NCBI GenBank assembly: GCA_002397315.1
Contig: DHAE01000023.1
Span: 292,193 to 356,192 of the forward strand
Reading direction: 5' to 3'
DNA: 64,000 nt
Source: Comamonadaceae bacterium UBA4962
Lineage (GTDB): Bacteria; Pseudomonadota; Gammaproteobacteria; Burkholderiales; Burkholderiaceae_C
The position numbers and the translations under genes are program-made. Each line of letters begins with the position of its first letter. The first letter of the stretch is position 1. This document shows positions 50,413 to 60,702 of this stretch, one piece after another. The notes under the pieces are model-generated. The model was not told where the DNA came from. It did not search any database and was given only the letters and a program-made list of their open reading frames with translations.

Positions 50413-51261
50413 TCACAGGCCCAGACGGCGGCAGAGCTCCAGGGTCGTGGCGCTCTGGTTCATGGTGTAGAAGTGCAGCGCCGGCACGCCGCCCGCGCGC
50501 AGGCGCTCGCACAGGCCGGCCACCACGTCGAGGCCGAACGCCCGGATGCTCGCCGTGTCGTCGCCGAAGGCCTGCAGGCGCAGCCGGATCCAGCGCGGGA
50601 TCTCGGCGCCGCAGGCGTCGGAGAAACGCATGAGCTGGGTCGATCCCATGATCGGCATGATGCCCGGCACCACCGGCACGTCGAGGCCCAGGGCGCGCAC
50701 CTCGTCCACGAAGCGCCAGTAGGCATCCGCGTTGAAGAAGTACTGCGTGATCGCCGAATCCGCCCCGGCGCGCACCTTGGCCGCGAAGGCCTGCAGGTCG
50801 GCCTCGGCGGAGCGGGCCTGGGGATGCACTTCGGGGTAGGCCGCCACCTCGATGTGGAAATCCTTGCCCGTCTCTTCGCGGATGAAGGCCACCAGGTCGC
50901 TCGCGTAATGGAACTCGCCGCCCGCGCCGTAGCCGCTCGGCAGGTCGCCGCGCAGCGCCACCAGGCGCGACACGCCCATGGCCTTGAGCTGCGCGAGCTG
51001 CGCGCGCACGCTCTCGCGCGTGGCGCCGATGCAGGAGAAGTGGGAGGCGGCCTGCACGCCCTCGGCGAGGATCTCGCGCACCGTGCCGAACGTGCCTTCC
51101 TGCGTGGAGCCACCCGCGCCGTAGGTGACCGAGCAGAACTCCGGCCGGCGCTCGTAGAGCTGCCGGCGCACGGCCCGCAGCTTTTCGGCGCCCTCGGGCG
51201 TCTTGGGCGGGAAGAATTCGAAGCTGACCGGAAGCGCCCCGGCGGCCGTGGAAAGGCTCAT
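50413..51261 (-). CDS. metF: 5,10-methylenetetrahydrofolate reductase
   Basis: A 282-residue flavoprotein that makes 5-methyl-THF for methionine synthesis. SFEFFPPKTPEG at the start, VTYGAGGST, the RGDLPSGYG stretch and QYFFNAD are MetF motifs. AAGGAGG precedes the ATG, which overlaps the tlyA stop codon by four bases. It belongs with ahcY to methyl-cycle regeneration. Confidence 0.96.
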   Translation of the reverse strand: MSLSTAAGALPVSFEFFPPKTPEGAEKLRAVRRQLYERRPEFCSVTYGAGGSTQEGTFGTVREILAEGVQAASHFSCIGATRESVRAQLAQLKAMGVSRLVALRGDLPSGYGAGGEFHYASDLVAFIREETGKDFHIEVAAYPEVHPQARSAEADLQAFAAKVRAGADSAITQYFFNADAYWRFVDEVRALGLDVPVVPGIMPIMGSTQLMRFSDACGAEIPRWIRLRLQAFGDDTASIRAFGLDVVAGLCERLRAGGVPALHFYTMNQSATTLELCRRLGL

Positions 51262-52259
51262 GCCTTCCTCCTTGCGTGAATGAAGAATTCGCGGTTGCCG
51301 TCTCCGCCGTCGATCGGGCTGTCGTGCCAGCCGGCCACGTCCAGGCCCAGGGCCGTGCAGCATTCGCGCAGGCGCTGCTCCACCTGCGCGTAGAGGGCCG
51401 GATCGCGCACGATGCCGCCCTTGCCCACCTGGCCGGGCTGCAGCTCGAACTGCGGCTTGACCAGCATCAGCAGCGCGCCGTCCGCCTTGAGTAGCGGCAC
51501 CACCGCCGGCAGGATCAGCGTGAGCGAGATGAAGGACACGTCGCCGGTGACGAGGTCGAATTCGGGCGTGATGTCCACGTCCTCGCGCCCCGCACGGCGG
51601 CGCAGCTCGGTGGGCAGCGCACCTTCGGCGCGCGCGCGCGCCTTGGCCTCGCGCTCGGCCTTGAAGGCCTCCACCTCGTGCTCCTTGGCGTCGTCGCTGT
51701 CGTCGTATTCGTCGTCCACCTCGCCGCCGTTGCGCATCCAGGCATACGGCGCCTCCGGTTGGGTCTCGTTGTCGTCCGGGTCGCGTTCCACGCGCTCGGA
51801 CAGGGCCTCCTCGCAGGCCTCGCGCAGCGACTCAGGCGTCACGGAGCGGGCATTCAGCCCCTCCACGCCCACCACGCGCGGATCGTCCCGCAGCCGCTCG
51901 TGCAGCTGGCAGTGGCCCACGTCCACGCCGATCACCTGCGCCGCACCGTGCTGCAGCAGGCAGTCGGTGAAGCCGCCCGTGCTCTGCCCGACGTCGAGGC
52001 AGCGCAGCCCGGCCACCTGCAGGCCGGTGACGCGCAGCGCGCCCTCCAGCTTCAGGCCGCCGCGCGACAGATACCGCGCCTCGGCGCCATCCAGCAGCTC
52101 GACCTCGGCGATCGCCGGAATGTCGTCGCCGTTCTTCGCCACCTTCGTCCACGGCAGGCCCGACGCCAGCCGCCACTGCACACCGGCCGCGATCAACCTC
52201 TGGGCCTGCGACCGCGTGGCCGCATGGCCGTGCTCCACCAAAAACACATCCGCGCGCAT
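51258..52259 (-). CDS. TlyA-family rRNA methyltransferase / hemolysin-like
   Basis: A 333-residue protein with an N-terminal S4 RNA-binding domain (MRADVFLVEHGHAATRSQAQ) and an FtsJ-type SAM-dependent methyltransferase domain (CLDVGQSTGGFTDCLL, GVDVGHCQLH). TlyA proteins 2'-O-methylate rRNA. An acidic, low-complexity insertion of about 80 residues (about 155-235, with DDEYDDSDDAKEHE) interrupts the methyltransferase domain, longer than in typical TlyA. It couples to metF by an ATGA overlap and consumes SAM, yielding SAH for AhcY. Confidence 0.88.
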   Translation of the reverse strand: MRADVFLVEHGHAATRSQAQRLIAAGVQWRLASGLPWTKVAKNGDDIPAIAEVELLDGAEARYLSRGGLKLEGALRVTGLQVAGLRCLDVGQSTGGFTDCLLQHGAAQVIGVDVGHCQLHERLRDDPRVVGVEGLNARSVTPESLREACEEALSERVERDPDDNETQPEAPYAWMRNGGEVDDEYDDSDDAKEHEVEAFKAEREAKARARAEGALPTELRRRAGREDVDITPEFDLVTGDVSFISLTLILPAVVPLLKADGALLMLVKPQFELQPGQVGKGGIVRDPALYAQVEQRLRECCTALGLDVAGWHDSPIDGGDGNREFFIHARRKA

Positions 52260-52445
52260 GGGCGCCTTCCTCTCCAACAGGGCGGGCCGCACGCGGCCCG
52301 CTACATTCAATCCATTACAGGCAGCCGAGAGAATCGTGACAGCGACGTTGCCGCACGGCACGTCATACCGCCCGCGACATTCGCGACCCGATTCGTTCGC
52401 CGAACGGTCCTCAGCGCTTGCCGCTCGCCAGGGCGCTCGCACACC

Positions 52446-52561
52446 ACCAGGCCAGCAGACGCCGTGGAACCGGCTCCGCCGGGCCACCGGCGTCGTGCCC
52501 CTTCCCGCCTCGCGCAGCGGGGCGAGAGAAGGGGGAAGGCGCGCAGCGCTTCAGGGGGATG

Positions 52562-52562
<1 letters not shown>
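52446..52562 (-). repeat. Dispersed repeat, copy B
   Basis: Read on the minus strand this matches copy A (40735-40850) over its full length, with the shared blocks ACATCCCCCTGA, CCTTCCCCCTTCTCTCG and GGCCCGGCGGAGCCGGTTCC then GGCGTCTGCTGGC. It begins at the ahcY stop codon and separates ahcY from tlyA. The rest of the 302-base gap (52260-52445) shows no gene. Confidence 0.8.
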
Positions 52563-53992
<1,430 letters not shown>

Positions 53993-54060
53993 GGTTTTCT
54001 CCGTGAAGGGAAGCAAAAACCACGCGTTCGAGGGGAATGCATCACTCACCGCACCGGACA

Positions 54061-54145
54061 GCGTGGGTGAGCGTGGTTGCAAAGGGATGGTCCGAGCCTC
54101 GCGTCCCCGCCCGCCGGGCGTGGGAACGCTGCAACGCTCCTCGGA
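54061..54145 (-). promoter_or_regulatory. SAH riboswitch upstream of ahcY
   Basis: On the minus strand CCGAGGAGCGTTGCAGCG (54127-54144) and GCGAGGCTCGG (54092-54102) pair as the P1/P2 core, enclosing a GC-rich P2 hairpin. TTGCAACCACGCTCACC (54066-54082) supplies the pseudoknot strand that pairs with the AGCG loop. This order is the conserved SAH (ahcY) riboswitch motif found ahead of ahcY in Betaproteobacteria. It lies 68 bases before the start codon and is predicted to be an ON switch. Confidence 0.88.
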
Positions 54146-54153
54146 AGGCCGGG

Positions 54154-54159
54154 ATTATA
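54154..54159 (-). promoter_or_regulatory. -10 element of the ahcY promoter
   Basis: A perfect TATAAT on the minus strand places the transcription start near 54147, exactly at the 5' edge of the riboswitch. No good -35 hexamer is visible at 16-18 bases. The rest of the 414-base gap between ahcY and prfC holds only the prfC promoter region, where I see no clear element. Confidence 0.65.
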
Positions 54160-54406
54160 AGAGCGGGGCGAAGAATCCGGCCACGCCCATGGCCATGGCC
54201 GCCCTGGCAACCGGGCTTCCGGGGCAGGGGCCGGACACCGCCCGGCAACGGTGTGGCCGCGTCGGTTGGCGCCCATCTAGAATCGAGGGTTCGCCGCAGC
54301 GCGGAGCATGCCCGGCGCGCCGCCGCGCCCCCGGCTTTTCCGGCCGCGTGCCGACCCCCGCCACTCCCGCGGGAGCTGCCGCGATTCCCGACAGGACCCA
54401 GACGAC

Positions 54407-56047
54407 ATGGCCACCGCCACCCCTTACGCCCCGCAAGTCGGGGTTCGCCGCACTTTCGCCATCATCTCCCACCCGGATGCGGGCAAGACCACGCTCACGG
54501 AAAAGCTGCTGCTGTTCTCGGGCGCGATCCAGATCGCCGGTGCCGTGAAGGGCCGCAAGGCCAGCCGCCACGCGACGTCGGACTGGATGGAAATCGAGAA
54601 ACAGCGCGGCATCTCGGTGGCCTCGTCGGTCATGCAGATGGCCTACCGCGACCACGTGGTGAACCTGCTGGATACCCCCGGCCACAAGGACTTCTCGGAA
54701 GACACCTACCGCGTGCTCACGGCCGTGGACTCCGCGCTCATGGTGATCGATGCGGCCAACGGCGTCGAATCGCAGACGCGGCGGCTGATCGAGGTCTGCC
54801 GCCAGCGCGACACCCCCATCATCACCTTCGTCAACAAGATGGACCGCGAAGTGCGCGAGCCCCTCGACATCCTCGACGAAGTGGAGCGCGAACTCGGCAT
54901 GCCCTGCGTGCCCATGACCTGGCCCGTGGGCCAGGGCAAGAGCTTCGGCGGCATCATCAACCTGCGCACGCAGGCGATGACGGTGTTCGAATCCGGCAGC
55001 GAACGCCGTCCGCAGGATTTCGAGACCATCCCGCTCAGCGACGCCGACACCCTGCGCGCACGCTTCGGCGCCACCTTCGATGAAGCCATCGAGAGCATGG
55101 AACTGGCCGTGGGCGCCTCCCCGGCGTGGGACCACGAAGCCTTCCTCGCGGGCCAGCAGACGCCCGTGTTCTTCGGCTCCGGCGTGAACAATTTCGGCGT
55201 GATGGAAGTGCTCGATGCCCTCGTGGACCTCGCCCCTTCGCCGCGCCCGCGCACCAGCAGCCTCGTGGTCAACAGGCAGCCCGTCGAGAAGACCGTGCTG
55301 CCCGAGGAAGCCGGCTTCGCGGGCGTGGTGTTCAAGGTGCAGGCCAACATGGACGCCAACCACCGCGACCGCATCGCCTTCGTGCGGGTGGCGTCGGGCA
55401 AGTACACGCCGGGCATGAAGCTGCGCGTGCAGCGCACCGCCAAGGAGCTGCGCCCCACCAGCGTGGTGACCTTCATGAGCCAGCGGCGCGAGGCCGTGGA
55501 AGAGGCCTACGCGGGCGACATCATCGGCTTCACGACCCACGGCGGCGTGCAGTTGGGCGACACCATCACCGACGGTGCCAGCCTGCAGTTCACCGGCCTG
55601 CCCTTCTTCGCGCCCGAGATGTTCATGACGGTGGTGCTGAAGAACCCGCTGCGCACCAAGCAGCTGCAGCAGGGCCTCGCCCAGCTCGGCGAGGAAGGCG
55701 CGATCCAGGTCTTCAAGCCCGACGCCGGCGGCAACATGCTGCTGGGCGCCGTGGGCCAGCTGCAGTTCGAAGTGGTGCAGCACCGCCTGAAGGCCGAGTA
55801 CGACTGCGACGTGCGCCTGGAGAACTGCCAGTACACCGGCGCGCGCTGGATCACGGCGGACACGCCGGCCGAACTGCGCGCATTCACCGACGCGTACCCG
55901 CTGCGCATGGCGCACGACGCGGCCGACACGCTGGCCTACCTGTGCACCAGCCCCTACGACGTGCGGCTGGCGCAGGAGCGGTTCCCGAAGATCCACTTCC
56001 ATCCGCTGCGCGAGCACGCGGGCCTGGCGCTGCAGGCCGCCGGCTGA
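54407..56047 (+). CDS. prfC: Peptide chain release factor 3
   Basis: A 546-residue translational GTPase that recycles RF1/RF2 from the ribosome. The P loop is SHPDAGKTTL, switch II is DTPGHKDF and the guanine motif is NKMD; SDWMEIEKQRGISV is the RF3-type switch I. Domains 2 and 3 are complete to the C-terminal FHPLREHAGLALQ. It is monocistronic or leads the glycan operon, since the next start codon is 14 bases on. Confidence 0.97.
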   Translation: MATATPYAPQVGVRRTFAIISHPDAGKTTLTEKLLLFSGAIQIAGAVKGRKASRHATSDWMEIEKQRGISVASSVMQMAYRDHVVNLLDTPGHKDFSEDTYRVLTAVDSALMVIDAANGVESQTRRLIEVCRQRDTPIITFVNKMDREVREPLDILDEVERELGMPCVPMTWPVGQGKSFGGIINLRTQAMTVFESGSERRPQDFETIPLSDADTLRARFGATFDEAIESMELAVGASPAWDHEAFLAGQQTPVFFGSGVNNFGVMEVLDALVDLAPSPRPRTSSLVVNRQPVEKTVLPEEAGFAGVVFKVQANMDANHRDRIAFVRVASGKYTPGMKLRVQRTAKELRPTSVVTFMSQRREAVEEAYAGDIIGFTTHGGVQLGDTITDGASLQFTGLPFFAPEMFMTVVLKNPLRTKQLQQGLAQLGEEGAIQVFKPDAGGNMLLGAVGQLQFEVVQHRLKAEYDCDVRLENCQYTGARWITADTPAELRAFTDAYPLRMAHDAADTLAYLCTSPYDVRLAQERFPKIHFHPLREHAGLALQAAG

Positions 56048-56061
56048 GCGGATTGCACGCC

Positions 56062-57513
56062 ATGGCCCCTCGCCCCGAGCCCGCTGCGCGCACTGCCCGG
56101 ACGGTGCGCGCGCGCCGGGCATGGCCGCCTTTCCTGGCGATCTGGGGTGCGCTCACCATCGTCTATGGCCTATGGCTGCTGGCCTTCTGGCCGGGCATCC
56201 TCGGCGAAGACAGCGTCGCGATCCTGCACGAAGTGGAGCAGGACGGCCCATTCCGCTCGGGCAAGACGGTGTTCTGGTACTACCTGGTGCGGTGGCTCTA
56301 CGGCACGACGGGCCGGGTGGAGGTGCCGGTCGCGGTGCTGATGCTGCTGTGCGCCGTCATTTTCGCGCGCATGCTGGCATGGTGCTGGAGCGCGGGCCTG
56401 CGCAAGACCTGCCTGGCCGGGCTCCTCTTCGTAGCCCTCGCCCCGCACATGACCGCCTTCGCGGGCACCCTCTACCCCGACGCCATCTTCGCCGTGGGCG
56501 CGTGCGGCCTGCTGTTCGAGCTGTGGCTGGCCGTGCGCCGGCGGCACATGGATGGCGCGTCCCTCGCGATGGTGGCGCTCACGCTGCCGTTCGCGGTGTT
56601 CTGCCGGCCGAATGGTCTGGTGTTCCTGCTGCCGGCGCTCGCAGCGCTCGCATTCGTGCGCGGCCGCGCGCGCTGGATGCTCGGCACCGTCATCGCCCTC
56701 TGGTGCGCAGTGGTGGCCGTGGCGCACCGCGCGCATCCGTCGCAGACCCAGGAAGCCGTCTACCCCATGGTGGTGTTCGAGACGGTGAACTTCCTGCGTC
56801 CGCACGCGATGAACGATCTGTGGACACGCTTTGCGCACATGAACGATCCCTGGGTGCTGGCCGAGCCGAGGCTCTCGCCGGCCACGCTGGACGTACTGCG
56901 TCGGCATCGGCCGGTCGAATCGATGGTGGCCTATTCCGATCCGGCCTACTGGGACATGCTCGTCTTCCATCCCGACGGGCCGCAGGTGGGTGGCATACCG
57001 GAGGCCGATCGCCGCACGCTGGTGCGCGAATTCTTCCGCTACAACCTCTGGCACCACCTTCCCGAATTCCTCGGGAGCCGCGTGACGGTGTTCATGACGG
57101 CGGCGCTCGCCCAGGGAGGCTTCCCCGCCGTGACCTACGCCGCCCACGTGCTGCCCCGCACCCAGTCCACCTCCACCTACCGGCGGTTCGACGTGCAGGA
57201 ACTGGAGCGCGGCTTCATCGCCGCGCAGAAGGCCAGCTACCGCTGGCGCTGGCTCCTCTGGACGCCCTGGGCAGGTTTGGCGCTGCTGGCCTGGGCCCTC
57301 GTGCGCGGCGTGCGGCGGCGCGAGGCCGCGCTGCTCATCGTGGCCCTGCCGATGGCGCTACAGTGCGGTGCGATCTTCCTGCTCTCCTCCGCGGGCGAGT
57401 ACCGCTACCTGCTGCCCTTTTTCGTGCTGCCGCTGGTGCTGCTCCCCGCCCTGGCGCTGCGGCACGAAGTGCTGCCGGCTGCCGTGCCGGCGGGCTCCGT
57501 CCCTGCGCCCTGA
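56062..57513 (+). CDS. Integral-membrane glycosyltransferase, GT-C type (1)
   Basis: A 483-residue polytopic membrane protein. The N-terminal basic segment is followed by a helix and a periplasmic loop with the Glu-Asp pair (GILGEDSVAI) that matches the catalytic acidic site of GT-C glycosyltransferases. About ten further hydrophobic helices follow, with large periplasmic loops at about 255-340. Such enzymes use a polyprenyl-phosphate sugar donor in the periplasm. It begins 14 bases after prfC and opens a run of six genes. The family within GT-C cannot be fixed. Confidence 0.75.
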   Translation: MAPRPEPAARTARTVRARRAWPPFLAIWGALTIVYGLWLLAFWPGILGEDSVAILHEVEQDGPFRSGKTVFWYYLVRWLYGTTGRVEVPVAVLMLLCAVIFARMLAWCWSAGLRKTCLAGLLFVALAPHMTAFAGTLYPDAIFAVGACGLLFELWLAVRRRHMDGASLAMVALTLPFAVFCRPNGLVFLLPALAALAFVRGRARWMLGTVIALWCAVVAVAHRAHPSQTQEAVYPMVVFETVNFLRPHAMNDLWTRFAHMNDPWVLAEPRLSPATLDVLRRHRPVESMVAYSDPAYWDMLVFHPDGPQVGGIPEADRRTLVREFFRYNLWHHLPEFLGSRVTVFMTAALAQGGFPAVTYAAHVLPRTQSTSTYRRFDVQELERGFIAAQKASYRWRWLLWTPWAGLALLAWALVRGVRRREAALLIVALPMALQCGAIFLLSSAGEYRYLLPFFVLPLVLLPALALRHEVLPAAVPAGSVPAP

Positions 57514-57542
57514 CCCGCTTTTTCCGTTTCGCCCTTCGTCCC

Positions 57543-57896
57543 ATGTCACTGCTACTCACATCCCTGACGCTCCTGTGCGTGTTCGGCATCTCCGTCGGAC
57601 AGCTGCTGTTCAAGAAAGCGGCCATGCAGTTGCCGCCGCAGCCCGCGCTCACCGACTGGCTGTTCAACGGCTGGCTCATCGTCGCGCTGGCGCTGTACGG
57701 CATCACCACGCTGCTCTGGATCTGGGTGCTGCGCAGCGCGCCGCTGCACCTGGCCTATCCCTTCATGGGCCTGGCCTTCCTCATCGTCCCGACCATGGGC
57801 TGGCTGTTCCTCGGCGAGCCACTGCACCTGCAGACCTTCATCGGCGGCGCGCTGATCCTGGCGGGCATCGCCGTGGCGGGGAGGGCCGCAGCATGA
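57543..57896 (+). CDS. Small EamA/ArnE-like four-helix transporter
   Basis: A 117-residue inner-membrane protein with four helices, resembling one half of ArnE/ArnF and other EamA/SMR-type proteins. VGQLLFKKAAMQL after helix 1 and YPFMGLAFLIVP with GEPLHLQTFIGGALILAGI are typical. ArnE/ArnF flip undecaprenyl-phosphate-aminoarabinose. Placed between membrane glycosyltransferases, a role in flipping a lipid-linked sugar is likely, though a drug-export role cannot be excluded. Its stop codon overlaps the next start codon (ATGA). Confidence 0.82.
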   Translation: MSLLLTSLTLLCVFGISVGQLLFKKAAMQLPPQPALTDWLFNGWLIVALALYGITTLLWIWVLRSAPLHLAYPFMGLAFLIVPTMGWLFLGEPLHLQTFIGGALILAGIAVAGRAAA

Positions 57897-58903
57897 CGCA
57901 GGCACGCACGATGACCATCGCGGTGGCGATCCCCTGCTACAAGGTCACCCAGCACGTGCTGGAGGTGATCCGCACGGTGCCGGCATCCGTGGCCCGCATC
58001 TACGCGGTGGACGACGCCTGCCCCGAGGGCAGCGGGGCCTTCATCCAGGCGCACTGCACCGATCCCCGCGTGCGCGTGCTGTTCAATCCGGAGAACCGCG
58101 GCGTCGGCGGGGCCGTCGTCACGGCCTACCAGCAGGCGATCGCCGACGGCATGGACATCGTGGTGAAGATCGACGGCGACGGCCAGATGGATCCCTCGCT
58201 GCTGCCGCATTTCGTGCGCCCGATCCTGGCCGGCCGCGCCGACTACACCAAGGGCAACCGCTTCTTCCGCCCGGAGTCGGTGCGCGGCATGCCGCCGGTG
58301 CGGCTCTTCGGCAATGCGGTGCTGTCGTTCATGACCAAGCTGAGCTGCGGCTACTGGACGATCATGGACCCGACCAACGGCTACACCGCCATCCATACCG
58401 CCGTGCTGCGCGAACTGCCGCTCGACAAGCTCGAACGCCGCTACTTCTTCGAGACGGACGTGCTGTTCCGCCTCAACACCCTGCGCGCCGTGGTGCGCGA
58501 CGTGCCTATGGATTCCGTGTACGCCGACGAGGAGTCGAACCTCAAGATCGGCAAGGTGCTGCCCGAGTTCCTGAAGAAGCATGCGTCGCGCCTGATGCGC
58601 CGCTACGCCTACAGCTACTTCGTGCGCGATTTCAACGCCGGCTCGATCTACAGCATCTTCGGCATCCTGCTGCTCGCCTGGGGAGTGATCTTCGGCACCG
58701 GACACTGGATCGGCAGCGTGCTGGGCGACCATCCCGCCACCAGCGGCACGGTCATGCTGGCAGCGCTTCCGGTGCTGGTGGGCATCCAGTTCCTGGTGGC
58801 CTTCCTGCACCACGACGTGGGCAGCGTGCCGACGGAGCCGCTCAGCCCCATGCTGACGGACGACGTCGACCTGCCGGACGCAGACCCGGAGTTCCTGCGA
58901 TGA
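57893..58903 (+). CDS. GT2 glycosyltransferase, polyprenyl-phosphate sugar synthase-like
   Basis: A 336-residue family 2 glycosyltransferase. The N-terminal GT-A domain has VAIPCYKV, YAVDDACPEG, NRGVGGAVVTAY and the metal-binding DGDGQMDP. Two C-terminal membrane helices (about 245-265 and 278-302) match polyprenyl-phosphate mannose/glucose synthases such as DPM1 relatives and GtrB. It would load a sugar onto undecaprenyl phosphate on the cytoplasmic face. It overlaps both neighbours by four bases, so the three are translationally coupled. Confidence 0.87.
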   Translation: MTQARTMTIAVAIPCYKVTQHVLEVIRTVPASVARIYAVDDACPEGSGAFIQAHCTDPRVRVLFNPENRGVGGAVVTAYQQAIADGMDIVVKIDGDGQMDPSLLPHFVRPILAGRADYTKGNRFFRPESVRGMPPVRLFGNAVLSFMTKLSCGYWTIMDPTNGYTAIHTAVLRELPLDKLERRYFFETDVLFRLNTLRAVVRDVPMDSVYADEESNLKIGKVLPEFLKKHASRLMRRYAYSYFVRDFNAGSIYSIFGILLLAWGVIFGTGHWIGSVLGDHPATSGTVMLAALPVLVGIQFLVAFLHHDVGSVPTEPLSPMLTDDVDLPDADPEFLR

Positions 58904-60690
58904 GCGCGGGCATGCCCGCGGCCCGGGCCATGCCGCACGGTGCGCCGGTCACGGGCGCATGGGTGTTCTGGGGCCTGGTCGTTCCGATGGTCATCTATGC
59001 GGTGCGCATGGCCGAAGTGCTGGTGCAGACCGCGATACCCTTCGATTCCGCCTACACCTACCTGCCGCTGGCCCGCCAGGTGATCGAAGACGCATCCCGC
59101 GCCTTCGCCAGCCCCGACGCCTACAAGGTGGCGCCGGGCGCCGTGGTCTACATGGCGCTGGCGGGCGCGGACCCGGTGGCCATCAAGATGGCCAACCTCG
59201 CCATCTCGATGACGGCGCTGGCCCTGACGTTCGATGCCGCGCGCCGCATCGGCGGGCGCGTGGCCGCGGTCGCCGCCGGCTGGCTGTACGTGCTGCCCCA
59301 CATGCTGGTCGAGGCCGGCGCGACGCTGCTGGGCGAATCCCCCTTCGTCTTCCTGGTGGCACTCTGGCTGTGGGCATCGAGCTGCGCGGCCCAGGACCGC
59401 ACCGGGCCGCGCGCCCGGGCGTGGCACGCGGGGGCCGTCGTGCTCGCGGGCCTGGCGCTGGCCGCCGCGACGCTCACGCGCGCCACCTACATGTACTGGC
59501 TGCCCTTTGCCGCCGTGGTGTTCTTCGTCGCTGCGTGGCGCCTGCGGGCCCCGCACCGCGGCGCGGCCCTGCGCATCGCCGCGATCCACCTGATCGCCGT
59601 CGCGCTGGTGGGCGCCTACATCGTGCGGCAGAACGACACCTTCGGCCGGCCGATGGTCGCCACCGGCAGCGGCGCGGCCCTGTATTTCGGCAGCAATCCC
59701 GTGCTGTCCGGCTATGAACCGCCCTTCTTCGGGCTGGCGCACGACGAGGGCACCGTGGTCGGCGGCATGGGGCATCTCTCGCTGGAGGGCGACCAGCGGC
59801 TCATGGCGGTCGCCAAGACCATGCTGCGCGACCTCCCCACGGGCGAACTCCTGAAGATGTACGTCCGCAAGCTGGGCGCCGTGCTGTTCTTCAGCCGCGC
59901 GCACCTGGACCGGCACGTGCTGAACGACCGCGCCTGGCGCGTCGCCCTGGTGCTGCTGGCGCTGCTGGGCCTGTGGGGGGCGCGCCGCCATCCCATGGGC
60001 TGGATGGTGGGGGGCGCCGCGGCCTACCAGTGCGCGGTGCACGTGCCCGTGCTCTACAACCCGCGCTACAGCATCAGCGCGCTGGACGTGCTGTTCGTGC
60101 TGCTGGCGGCGCAGGGCGTGGCCTGGGCCTGGAGCCGGCGGCGGCGCGGCGCCGTGCTGGCCGGCACCATGGCGGCGATCGTGGCGGGCATCGCCATCGG
60201 CGTGCAGCACCAGCGGCACAGCAGTGCCCTGCTGCCCGACTTCAGCCTGATTCCGCCCCGGCAGATGGCCGTGGCCGAACCCGGCCAGTTGCATGCCGAA
60301 GGCTGGGACGGCGATCCGTTCCAGGGCCCGGCCCGCATGACGTCGGGCTCCGCCACCGTGGAGTGGGATGCCGGCAAGCCACTGCCCCAGGACATGATCT
60401 TTCTCGTGCACCTGGGCATGCCCCGCTTCGAAGGCAAGTGCAGCTACGTGTGGCTGATCCAGCGCGGCGCAGCCGACGCGTCCCGATCCACGCGCATCCG
60501 CCTGGACGGCCTGCAGCAGGGTCAGGACATCAACTGGGGCATGCACCCGATCCTGCTGCCCGACAGCGGCCGGCGCCAGATCCAGTGGCGCTTCGAGTGC
60601 GATCCGGGCACGTTGATGCAGTTCGACGGCATGGGCATTTACATGGCCAGCCCCGGCCTGCACTACCTCCAGCGGGCCCTGGCGCAGTAA
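58900..60690 (+). CDS. Integral-membrane glycosyltransferase, GT-C type (2), with C-terminal soluble domain
   Basis: A 596-residue protein. An N-terminal GT-C/GT39-like part (to about 430) has an acidic first periplasmic loop (IPFDSAYTYLPLARQ), LLGESPFVFL and ten or so membrane helices. The last 150 residues (about 445-596) are soluble and beta-rich with many Trp/Gly residues, probably a periplasmic glycan-binding or acceptor domain. This second GT-C in the operon suggests two sugar transfers or a relay. It starts with an ATGA overlap. Confidence 0.78.
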   Translation: MSAGMPAARAMPHGAPVTGAWVFWGLVVPMVIYAVRMAEVLVQTAIPFDSAYTYLPLARQVIEDASRAFASPDAYKVAPGAVVYMALAGADPVAIKMANLAISMTALALTFDAARRIGGRVAAVAAGWLYVLPHMLVEAGATLLGESPFVFLVALWLWASSCAAQDRTGPRARAWHAGAVVLAGLALAAATLTRATYMYWLPFAAVVFFVAAWRLRAPHRGAALRIAAIHLIAVALVGAYIVRQNDTFGRPMVATGSGAALYFGSNPVLSGYEPPFFGLAHDEGTVVGGMGHLSLEGDQRLMAVAKTMLRDLPTGELLKMYVRKLGAVLFFSRAHLDRHVLNDRAWRVALVLLALLGLWGARRHPMGWMVGGAAAYQCAVHVPVLYNPRYSISALDVLFVLLAAQGVAWAWSRRRRGAVLAGTMAAIVAGIAIGVQHQRHSSALLPDFSLIPPRQMAVAEPGQLHAEGWDGDPFQGPARMTSGSATVEWDAGKPLPQDMIFLVHLGMPRFEGKCSYVWLIQRGAADASRSTRIRLDGLQQGQDINWGMHPILLPDSGRRQIQWRFECDPGTLMQFDGMGIYMASPGLHYLQRALAQ

Positions 60691-60702
60691 GGGGCCCACG
60701 CG

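Noticed and set aside
54061..54145. Simple intrinsic terminator between prfC and ahcY regions
   Set aside because: The hairpin lacks a T tract and its conserved internal sequences match the SAH riboswitch instead.
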